The translations under genes and the position numbers were made by a program. Positions 41,834-52,500 of a DNA stretch of 64,000 nucleotides are shown piece after piece. Within the stretch, counting starts at the first letter, position 1. Every line of letters begins with the position of its first letter. Source of the DNA: Rhynchopus euleeides (Eukaryota; Euglenozoa; Diplonemea; Diplonemida; Diplonemidae); the NCBI GenBank assembly GCA_963210315.1, contig OY723291.1:1178001-1242000 (forward strand). The letters are read 5' to 3'. The notes beneath the pieces are model-generated. The model did no database searches, was not told the DNA's origin, and saw only the letters and a program-made list of their open reading frames with translations.

Positions 41834-42465
41834 GGCTCTCCAGTTGGCCAGCAAGGCGAACTGTACGGGGGACAGACTTCCCTTCCATCCTTGTCCGCGC
41901 CCTGTCGACTGGGGAAAACTTAGAAAAAAAATTTCCTCTGCGAAACCTTAGAAAAAAATTCCCCTAACAAAATTCTTAGAAAAAAACTTTTTTTCCCCTT
42001 ACAAAAATTCTTAGAAAAAAAGTTCAGAATCCTGAAAGTGGGGAACAAGCCCCCCAGTTAGGAACAGCCCTGGAGGAGGGGGGGGTTTTTTTTTGTCCCG
42101 TGTGTGCCAGCAGTTCCCTGTGCCCAGCGCGCGGAACGAAACCAGGCATATCAATGATAAGTTATTCTAGATGCTCGACAGACACACCGAAAACCCACCC
42201 ACCCATGCTTGCTGCTAAATGATATTGACATTGGGACTTTCGGGGTCCTCGCAGTTTTTTTGGTGGCGAGATATGTGCATTTTTTTTGGGGGCGAGATTG
42301 GGTGGGTGGGGGTGGGTGGGCGCAGCCCCCCCACCCACCCACCCGGTGGCAGGCATGTCGCTAAGCGTCGGCCGTCGACCCGGTGATTTTGGGTTTCCAC
42401 CCCCCATAAAAAAGCGTCAACCCGGCTACACTGGTTCGACGGTCGACGTCGAAGGTTTTGCAGGA

Positions 42466-42692
42466 ACATGTGCTCACTACCGTGGCCTCCGGCGGCTGGG
42501 GGGCTCCGCCCCCCAGACCCCCTGGAGCCCTTCGATACCCATCAAGTCAGGGAATCCAACCACTCCAGTAGCCTCAGGCCTCAGGAGGACGCAGCCAACT
42601 CACACAGAATCTACGCCCACAATGAACAGATGTTCACTACCGTGGCCTCCGGCGGCTGGGGGGCACTGCCCCCCAGACCCCCCTTGTAGCGT
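42466..42692 (-). repeat. Hairpin-bearing repeat, copy 2
   Basis: Reverse-oriented copy of 41590-41833 with both hairpins and the intervening GAGTTGGCTGCGTCCTC stretch (as read on its own strand). It lies outside the hAT derivative, 400 bases to its right, so the repeat moves or spreads independently of it. Similar GGGGGGC/GCCCCCC hairpins occur at 24615-24670. Confidence 0.8.
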
Positions 42693-43640
42693 GTGCCCAT
42701 GGCCACCCACCAGCCACGGCACCAAAAAGGTGGCCAATCGTCGACACTTCGACGCACAGTAAATGGCCCCCAATAACTCAAAAAAATTTGAGTAGAGTCA
42801 CCGTGAAGAGAGTTTGAACCGTTGATGTCAAAAACGACCCTCTTGTGTGGAAGAAGGACGCTGTGCCACCCCCATTTTCCTAACAAACTCGCCCCCAAAA
42901 AAAATGTATTGGGATTCCGAAATTTGGCCCAAAAATCTCACATTTAGCAGCATGCATGCACCCACCCCACGGGAAGCGTCGGTTCGCCTTGAATAGCAAA
43001 TTGCTGCTGCGTCGTGAAGGAGGGGGGCAGGGGGGCGTGTGTCCCCAGGACATGCATATGTGTCTTGTGTCCTGGTCTAGAGGTATATTTTGCAGCGGTC
43101 CTCTTTCTCTCAGATGGAAGATTCATGCGGTCCTCACCCCCTCACCCCCGCCCCCCTCTTCCCTCGCCATTGTCGATGGTTCTATTGTTGTCGCTCCAAC
43201 GGGGGGTTCACAACAAAAACAACGGGTTGCACCTCCCTGGCCCAGCTATATTGTGTGATGCCTTTTTCCAGCATTTCGGGTGAAGAAACACAGGCAACGC
43301 CTCTTTGGGTGTGTGGGGTTTCACCCAGGTTCCTACCAAAAAAACCCCCCCCCCCATCACTTCCACAACCACCACCCCCACACCCTTTTTCCACACAGGG
43401 CACACCCACACAAAACACACCCTTTTCAGCTCCCCCCCCTCCCCCTCCCGCAGCGGCGGAGGCGGGGGAGGACGAGGGTTGTTTCGACTCTTGCGACTCC
43501 ACCCACCCACCCACCCCTCCTATCTACCTTGTTGCTGTCTGCCTCCACCCGGGACAGCCCCCCTTGCAGGGGGCAAGGGGGCCTGGGAGGCGTTAGGGGG
43601 CCTTTTGGCGAGTTCCTCCGTGTGTGTGTCTGCACCGAGC
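42693..43640. other. Intercistronic, no gene seen
   Basis: No domain-like frame. 43335-43460 is a C-rich run with CACACCC repeats leading to acceptor CCCCTTGCAG at 43569, about 75 bases before the kinesin start. Confidence 0.45.
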
Positions 43641-43643
43641 CAA

Positions 43644-46600
43644 ATGGGGTGCGGCGCGGCGAAACCGCACAAAACAGCCGCTGGCGATGACAGTGCCAAT
43701 GCGCAGGGCGACCCCGCCGCTGCCGCCGCTGCGGCAGACACAGGGAAGAAACAGGAGAGGCAGGACACAGGAGGGGGTTTTCAGACCACAAAAGGGAAGC
43801 GCGCCACGGATAACGACGACGCTGCGAACCAACCGCCAGCAGACGACATGATTGTGGAGGAGTTTTCCGGGGAGATCGGGGACGAGTTGTCTGCGGGAGA
43901 GGCGGGGATCCCCTGTGACAACGACGGAGCCCCGCTCCCTCCACCCTCGGTGCAGGTCGACAGCCCTCCGGAGGGGGCGACACCTCCGCCTGCGCAGAAG
44001 ACTCCATCGCCCGAGCCTGCCGACAGCAATAGCCTCCCCCCTGCACCCATCTGCGGGTTTGCAGACCCAGACGAGCCGAACGGATCTCCATCGCCTGTCT
44101 CCCAGAAGACCCCCACCGCCGCCAACGCCAGCGCCAGCAGCACCGCCAAGGTGGCGAACCCGCTGAGCCAGCAGGCACTGGGGTCTCCGGAACCACAGCC
44201 CGGGTGGGACCCGAGCTCCTTTGGAGAGGGCTTCACCCCCTACCAAGATGGGGTTTACAAAGGGATGCTCGGGGCAGACGGAAAGCCCCACGGCTACGGC
44301 ATCTGCCACATGCCCTGCGGCGACACCTACCGGGGGGAGTACTCCAACGGGGAGATGCACGGCTGGGGACACTACACCTACTCCAATGGGGATGTCTACA
44401 TCGGGCAGTGGGCTGACGGGCACAGCGAGGGTCTCGGGAAGTATATTTTCAGAGGCTTCGCTGTGTACGTCGGGCACTTCAAGATGGGGCAAGTGGATGG
44501 GTTTGGGGTGATGACCCTGCAGAACACCGCAGACGGGGTCTACACCGGGTGGTGGAGCGCGGGGCTCCGTGAAGGGGAGGGTCACTCCATCACCAACAAC
44601 TCACACTACGAGGGGCAGTGGCGTGACGGGAAGGAGGACGGGCATGGCCTCTCCCTGGACAAGCGCAGCGCATTCTTCGGAAACTGGGCCAACGGGTCGC
44701 GCCATGGGAAGGGGTTTGCGGACCACCTCCTGAAGGAGGGGGTCACACGGCGATACCTCACAACCTATAATGCGGGTGTGCGCAACTTGGTGACCCCGGC
44801 GGATTCCGAGGAGGGGCTGACCCTTCTGCGTGACCCGGAGTGGGAGAGTCTCCACCGCTTGGCGAGCGATCGCCTCCGTGACGTGCGGGCTTTGTCCTTC
44901 CCCACAGCAGAGCTGCAGGCGCAGGGCGACAAGGTGCAGCAGAGCTACCGTGACGAGGAGGCTGCTGCGCAAAGGCGGATCCCCCCCGAGTCGCACCTGC
45001 ATTCAGGGCGGCTGCCGGATCAGGTGGAGGAGTTTGACGAGGACAGCAGCGTGGGTGCAGCGCCGCTGCCTCGGCGGAAGAGCCTCGAGCCGCTGGCGAG
45101 GGGCAGCCTGGGCAGCCAGCGTGAGATGGAGGAGCTGTATCGGAATCTGTCGGAGCTGAAGGCTCAGAATGAGCGTTTGAAGCAGGAGAATTCTGTGCTG
45201 CAGGGCAGGCGGAAGCAGGGTGCCCGGTCGCGTGGGTCGATTGTGATGGCGGAGAAGTGGCACACCACGGCGGCGAAGCTGAAGTCGGAGAAGATGCAGC
45301 ATACCCTTGCGGAGGCGCGCGAGCAGACCGAGCTGAGGACGAAGAAGATCAAGGATCTGGAGATGCAGATGTCGCTGCTGACCTCGTCTGAGAATGCGTT
45401 TATCCGCCCCGATGACTGCAATCTGCAGGAGTTTCTGTCGTCCGGCGAGCTCGAGTCGTCCGGGATCCAGAAGGCGCTGGAGCTGCGGCAGAAGCTGGAG
45501 ATTGCGGAGGCGCAGGCCTCCGCCTTTGAGGACGACGATGAGGCGACGGAGGAGCTGGGGACTGTCCGCGGTGCCCTCGGGACAACGGTGACGGACCTGG
45601 AGGGGCAGATCGAAGCGGAGAAGAACCAGATCTCCAGCCTGCAGGCGCACATGACTGAGATGGCAGCTGCGGTATGGCCAGCGATGAGCGAGGGGGGGGG
45701 GGGGGGCTGTAGGAGATGGCGGGGTCGTCGTTGCTCTGTTGTTTCCTCCGCAGCGGGCTGGGGTGGGTTGATTTTTGGTTGCCAGGTTTGGCGCGCACAA
45801 TGCCTTATCTTTTTGCCGGCTTGTCGCGAACAACTCACTCCACACGCTCCACCAAACCACCACCACCACCACAGCACGAGAAGGAGCTGCAAGAGGAGCG
45901 CGAAGAGCTGATGCGGCAAATCGAGGAGCGCAGCAACGAGGCGAAGCGGGTGCGTGAGCAGCTGGAGCACGTGAAGGAGCGCGAGTCCAAGGAGATCCGC
46001 GAGAGGGAAACTGAGAGGTCGGAGCTGCGCGAAGCCCAGGAGCGCCTTGCCACGCAGGTAGAGGAGATCGAGGCGCAGAAGCGCTCCATGCAGGCGTCCT
46101 TCCTGCAGGAGAAGGCCGAGGCACGCCGCCTCCGCAACGAGCTTGAGGACATGAAGGGCCAGATCCGCGTGTACGTCCGCACGCGCCCCCTCAACAAGGT
46201 GGAGGTGCAGGAGAACGGCAAGACTGCGTGCCTCTCCTTTGAAGACGAAACCACTGTGACCGTCATCCCACCATCCGAGAAGTTTGAGAAGCGGGTCTAC
46301 TCCTATAACCGCGCCTTCAGCGAGAAGGACGACCAGGAAGCTGTGTTCGAAGACACATGCAATCTCATCTCATCCGCCGTCGACGGCTACAACGTGTGTG
46401 TGTTTGCCTACGGGCAGACCGGGTCTGGGAAGACCTTCACCCTCACCGGGAGCCCGACAAACCCAGGGGTGGCGCCACGCGCGGTGCGGGAGATCTTCAA
46501 AGTGTGCGGGCAATGCTCGCGTGGCCCCTCGACGATATCGTGCTACATGGTGGAGCTGTACAACGAGCAGGTTCTCGATCTGCTGCGCTCTGACACCGAA

Positions 46601-47455
46601 TCCGATCCGCGGGCTCCCGCCCTGGTGATCAAAAAGGACAAGAAGGGCCTTGTGCACGTGCAGGGTGCTATTGAGAAGGAGGCCGCAGATCCAGATTCGC
46701 TGTACGCTATCTTTGAGGATGGCGTATCACGCAGAAGGGTGCGTGCGACACGGATGAACGAGGCGTCGTCAAGGTATGCCCTGCTGTGCCACTGGCCCTG
46801 CATTGGTGGTTTGCCACCCCCGCCTCTGTGCTGTCGGGGGGAGACATCACACACACTCCCGTGGCAGGTCGCATCTCATCTTCAGCGTCAAGATCTGTGT
46901 GACGAACAGTGTCGACAACAGCCAGACCCTCGGGAAGTTTACCATCTGTGACCTCGCTGGGAGCGAGCGGCTGTCAAAGACCCAGGTGTCTGACAAGGAG
47001 GTATGTGGGCAGCGCAGCAGGTGGTGGGATGGGGTGGTGGGTCGGGCAGAGGACGTGGCTGCCACTCCTGCACTTTATTGTCAACACCGCACACGCCACA
47101 GGGCCTGGCCGAGGCGAAGGCGATCAACAGCTCTCTCACTGTGCTCGGGAATGTCATTGCCGCCCTGGCGAAGAAAGAAAAGCACGTTCCGTACCGTGAG
47201 AGCAAGTTGACTCAGATCATGAGCGACAGCCTGGGCGGCAACGCGAAGACCCTCATGTTCGTCAATATCTCGCCCAGCTTCTACAACTATGAGGAAACCA
47301 TCAGCTCGCTGAACTACGCCAACAGGGTGAAGATGATTGTGAACACAGCATCCAAGACTGTCGAAACTGACGAGATCCGCAGGCTGCGGGCAAAGATCAA
47401 GCAGCTACAGTCCGGCAAGCCGGTGGAGGCTGACGATGAGTTCGAAGACATCTGA
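43644..47455 (+). CDS. MORN-repeat kinesin-14-like motor, 1,137 aa
   Basis: CDS join(43644..45671, 45875..46773, 46868..47000, 47102..47455); all three introns are GT-AG and phases fit (0, 2, 0). It starts MGCGAAKP, an N-myristoylation and palmitoylation-type motif. Residues ~30-190 are acidic and disordered. About 7 MORN repeats (Y-x-G-x(W/Y)-x-x-G-x-x-x-G-x-G) lie at ~200-360. Residues ~490-770 are coiled coil. The motor at ~772-1120 is C-terminal, preceded by a GQIRVYVRTRP neck as in minus-end-directed kinesin-14. Motor motifs: GQTGSGKT (~856), SSRSH (split by intron 2), DLAGSER (exon 3), and VPYRESKLTQIM and YANRVK (exon 4). MORN repeats and acylation suggest membrane or flagellar-membrane tethering of microtubule cargo. 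Direction of travel is inferred from the neck only. Confidence 0.92.
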
Positions 47456-49559
47456 GGGATCAGCAAACAGACTCGGGCAACACCTCTTTCAGTAGTGGTG
47501 TGGGGGGTAATTGGATGCAGTCCGGGCGGAAAGTATCCGGATGGGTTTGTGGGACTGCTGGTGGTCACCCCCGTCCCCGCCCCCCTCCCAGCAGTTCCGA
47601 CGGCTACGCTGTGTATGTCCTTTTGTTGCGAAACAGGGATATACACCGGTTGCTGTGTCGCAAAATTGTTCGATGAACCTGCTGAGATGGACAGTCTATG
47701 TCAATCCTCTGTGAGTGCAAACGCCTCTAAGGCAACAACGTATACCGCTGCCTCGCCGCTCTGCACAGCAGACGCATTAGCTGTCGGTTCCAAATAAGGT
47801 TACGGACATTACACATGCACTGAGGTGTTTGCATGGTGGACCACTTCTTGTTGTGACTGGCTCCACATTGCTGAGGAAGAGGGGCCGCAAAGCATCGGAG
47901 CTCCATGTTCCCATGTAGCTCTGCTGCACAGGGTGGTGGTGGGCGTCCGATATCTGCGGGTGGTTTTCACGCAGCGTTGATACAGATGTGCCCACCAGCA
48001 TCCAAGGCCCTCCCAGACAGCCGATCCGGCTCCGTGCTCTTTCTTTTGGGTATTGTGCATCGTTATGGAGTAACTTCCGTTGTTCTCCGACACCTGCAAA
48101 GCCTGACCCTCGTTGTGCCCAGCTATTGGGGGGGGTCTTGGCGTGCCTGTTTGGCCCAGAACCCCATCACACGCACATACACCGAACGAGAAGTGGGCAA
48201 TGGGGGCCGCGCGAGAGACACTCACTCTAACAGCGGTTCCAAAACCTGGCGTTGCCACGCAAGGTTGCTCCCCTGTGCCCACGGCCCCTCACCCCCCCAC
48301 TTTGGCCGTCATTCATTTGAAAATTATATGATTGCTCGTCACGTGTGGAAGATGAAGGAATGGGATGATTCTGTCATTCGGGGGTGAGTCCCCATCGTTT
48401 TTATGCTGGCATGTTGTTGTTCCTTCTGACTCGGCTTTTATTCTTTTCGGTTTTCAAAAAAAACCCACCTGATTTGACCTGAGTTTGGCGGAATTGGGTG
48501 GAGTTTGGGCGGTCTCATTGGCCAAAAACCACGATTTGCCAAACCAGCTGGAAAAAGAAAAATAGCGGCAAATAAGAAGGCAGCAGCAGCAATAACGAAC
48601 ATGCCACACCAAAAAGTCTCTTGAATTCCTTTCTCTTTCCTTCTGGGTAACTTACGAAGGGAAAGATAGAAGGTCAAGACTTTGTGAGTCACCCTCCCCC
48701 CCCCTCCTATCCAAGTACGTTCGGAGGATAGCGTGGGGCGTACCAAGCAGGCTCGATCGGTGCATCTACCCTACAAAACGATTCATGCGTGCCTCTCTCC
48801 CTCCCCTCCCTCACTCTCTTTGCGGCTTTCTGAGGCATCTCTTGCATTTGCTGGTTGGCGTGGCAGCAATTTTTGGCAGGGCCTACCAAAAAAAACCAGA
48901 ACGAAACCAGAACGAAATGTATAGTTGTCTCAATGGGTCTGAGGGCGGTTCTCGCCTATACCACTGAAGATGCTGAACACTGCCCCCTACCCTACTTTGT
49001 GGGGAAATGGGCGACAATGGGACAGAACGGGTCTGTGTAGTAGCCTAGCTCTCGCAGTGCCTGTGATTGTCGACACCAAAAAAAAAACCATGTCTGACTT
49101 TTTTTCCTTCTTCTCATCACCCTGCCTGTTCCTGGCCCACCCCCTTCCCCCACCCCTCCCAGCACCGGAGGGCGTTCGCGATGCAGAACTGCCACACGCC
49201 ACACTGGGAGGGGGGGGGGTCGAGAGGGATGTGCAAAAAAGAACTTGGGACAGAGAGGAGCGCCAAGAGGATGAGGACGGCATGCGAAATCAAACTGGTG
49301 CCTTCTTTGGAGGCGGCCCTCCCTCCCTCCCTCCCCCACCCCCTTCCCCTTGCCAAGTCCTTGTTGCGCGGTAGACGGGATGCCCGGGGGGCGCAGCTTC
49401 CCTGAGTTCTGAGCATGTCTCCCAAAACAATACAACAGCAGCCCTCATCGGGATGACAGCCGCCACTCCCCCCCCCCCCCCTCTCCCCCTCCTCCTCACC
49501 ACACCACTCGCAGGGCAGAGAACCCACCTCCTCTTCCTCTCTCACCACCCCATCGTTGG
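47456..49559. other. Intercistronic, no gene seen
   Basis: About 2.1 kb without a credible frame. Pyrimidine-rich DNA at 49320-49500 includes a C-run and ends in the acceptor ACCACTCGCAG (49513), 46 bases before the next start. Confidence 0.5.
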
Positions 49560-52500
49560 ATGCGGGGCGCCGGGGGCAAGGATGCAATCCAGCTCGCAGC
49601 GATCCCCGTGTCCGATGTGGACGGCGCCCCAAACCTCACCTCCGGGCTCACCGACTGCGGAGTAAACATCTGCAGCCTGTCGGGGTCCGCCAAGGCGACA
49701 CACCTCACCCTCCGACGCGCCGCCGAGTCTGGCGTCCGGGCCATGATTCTCGTCGGAAGCAACATCAAATCCAGCACAGCCTGCCTGAAGGTGGCGGAAG
49801 ATCCGGAGTTCCAACGCTACGGCATCAGGCTGTACACCACAGCTGGGGTCCACCCCTGCGAGGCATCCAGTTGGACCGGAGCTGCGTATCAGGATCTGAA
49901 GGCGTTGCTCGCGCACCCCCTTTGCGTGGCAGTGGGTGAGACAGGCCTGGACTACCACGTCAAGGCGTACTCCAAACCCCCTGCGAAGCATTTGCAGAAA
50001 TGGGTGTTTGGGATGCAGGCCGACCTGGCGGTGGAGACGGGAAAGCCACTCTACCTCCACGAGAGAGGGCAGGGTGCGGCGGAGGATGTCCTCGCGGCGC
50101 TCCGCTCGCATGGGGTGAGCCCCAAGCGTTGCCTGCTGCACTGCTTCAACAACGGGGGGGGTGTCCTGCAGGAGGTGCTGTGTGGAGGGATGCGTATATC
50201 CCTTTCGGGGCATATCACGATGCGCACCCACGACAGAGGCATCGTGCTCCGCCACGCGGTGAGCTCCGCGGCGAGGGGTGGCCCCGCCTCCCTCCACCGC
50301 TTCCTCTCGTCGGTGCTCCTGGAGACCGACTCGCCCCACCTCCTCCCCGACCCTATCAAGCGGAAGGCGAGATCCCTCCACACCGACACACTCCCCCAAG
50401 ACACCGAGGTGGCCATGCCCCCCAATGAGCCCGCCTACCTCCCATGCGTCGCCATGGCCCTGGCGAGCCTCCTCATCGATGCCGCAGGCTGCCCCGCCGT
50501 CTCCAGCGCGGTGATGGAGCTGATTGAACACCTCGAACAGGAGGGGGATACTGTGGCAGAGACAGCTGAGGGTGTCATCCCCAGGCATAATGCGGGGTGG
50601 GGTCCCGACGGGTTGGCTCGGCAGGAGAGGGTGTCAGGGAGTGAGGAGGGCGGTGGTGAGGTTGTGCGGATTGCCTCTCTTCTGGCGCGGATGTCCTCCA
50701 GATCTGCGGCGGAGTTCTTCGGGTTTGATGTGGCGGATGCGGGGTACACCCGGTATTATAAAATGTCCAACATACGATATGACAAGGCGAAGAAGCAGGC
50801 ACCCTCTCCTGCGAAGCCCAAACAGACCCTCCCGGTGGAGGGGGTGTCGGGAACCCAGCAGATCACACCAAATGGGGGATGTGACGCAACTGCAACCGAA
50901 GCTGCAACTGCGCAGGGCGCCACCACCACCCCTTCATCCCCCCCACCTCCCGGGAGATCGCCTGCATCTGTTGCGCCGTCCTCCTCTTCGTCATCATCTT
51001 CGTCTTCTTCCTCGGGTTCCTCACCCGCTGTCGCTGGAGCCACCCCTCCGCCCTTCGACCTGGATGCACAGCCTGCTGGGGTGCTTCCTTCTCCCCCGAC
51101 AGCACAGCAGCAGCAGCAGCAGCAGCAGCAGCTCCCCCCTCTACCAGGCTGCCCCGTGGTGCTCGCCGTTGCACCCCAGGGTGCAGGGGGTGTCATTCCA
51201 CAGGGTGGCAAGATGGCCTACTACACCCTGGTGGAGACTGATGCAGGGGCTGAGGAGGAGGGGGGGGGCGCCCCCACGCCACGCCGCACCTTCGTGCCGC
51301 TCCCCGGCGGGTTCCCCACCGCGGGGAGCGCCCCGGCGTCTGTTATGACGAACGTCGTGGAGGCAGCACGACACCTTGTTGGGGGCGGCCCCCTCGGCCT
51401 AGAGGATGCCAACAGCACTCACCCTGCAGCTCCGCCTGGGCTGAGGGAGTCCACTCCCCCTGGGGAGGTGGGGGTGGGGGAGAATGTTGGGATGTCTAAT
51501 GTGGCCCCCGGTGGTGGTGGTGGCGGGGCGCGGCACCGCTTTGTGGTGCCCCACGACCTCAGCAAGCTCTGTAAGCAGCTCAGGGGGATGGGGATCGACA
51601 CGGTTATCACGCCGAACAGCCGGCTGCAGTCGATGGCTCAGCAGGCGGAGGCGGAGGGGCGTGTCCTTTTGATGCGGAATTCAAAGCATTTCCAGAAGAA
51701 GCTGGATGACGGGCTTCTCTCTGGGGTGCAGTGGGCACGCCTTGGGAGCGACATCGCAGCAGTCCAGGCGAAGCAGGCTCTCATGCTGTTTGGTATCCGC
51801 CCCTCGAGGAAGGACCTCCAGAAGAGGTGCTCCGTCTGCAACTCCAACAAGTGGATCCGCGAGCTCTCCGAGAATGTGAAGAACGAGGTGGAGGAGTCGG
51901 TGTGGCGCGCCCACAAAAAGCTCTGGCGCTGCGGCGGATGCCACAAGCTCTACTGGGAGGGGGGGATCTACAAAAGAGCTAAGGCGCACTTCACCGCGAT
52001 GTACCTCAACGGGGGGGACGGCGCCCCACAGGGGGCAGGCCCTGACGCCCAACCCGGCAGCAGCAGCAGCAGCAACCAACGCGCAAAACACCGGGGGCCG
52101 CGCGCAAAGGAGGAGAAGGAGGGACGCGCAGCCCACCCACAACTCCCTTCACCCCCGCAGGCGCCGGGGTGTGATAGGTCAAGGGTGGCGGTGGGGCGGG
52201 CCTTCAGCAAGAGGGAGGTCCACCTTGTCCTCATCCACCAGAGGTACGGCGTGTGCCTTTTCGAGGGGACAGACCAGGTGGCGAACCTTGTGGAGACAGG
52301 CAGGCTGCGGGACCAGCAGCAGCAGCAGCCGAAGGCTGCGGCTTCTGGTGGTGGTGGTGCCACAGCTGCCGCTGCGGTGCAACCCCTCTCCCTGTCGTAC
52401 ACCCAGGGTGTCTGGGGCCTACCCTACAGCAAAATCCTGCTCGACCAGGGCGACGTGAGTGCCTTCACACAGTCCTACCAAACCCTCCGCGAGTCGAGGG

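Larger units (their letters stand above)
40873..42072. mobile_element. 1,200-bp hAT deletion derivative, perfect TSD
   Basis: Ends CAGGCCTG and (inverted) CAGGGCTG match the 4.6-kb hAT element. It is flanked by GAGGAGGG exactly on both sides (40865-40872, 42073-42080). 40873-41033 matches the left end; 41034-41104 a stretch near 16035-16125; 41105-41325 a stretch near 19185-19402 including the transposase start; and 41834-42072 the right end. The gap at 41326-41833 holds foreign DNA: a coding-like fragment and a hairpin repeat. Non-autonomous, probably moved by the 4.6-kb element's transposase. Confidence 0.92.
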
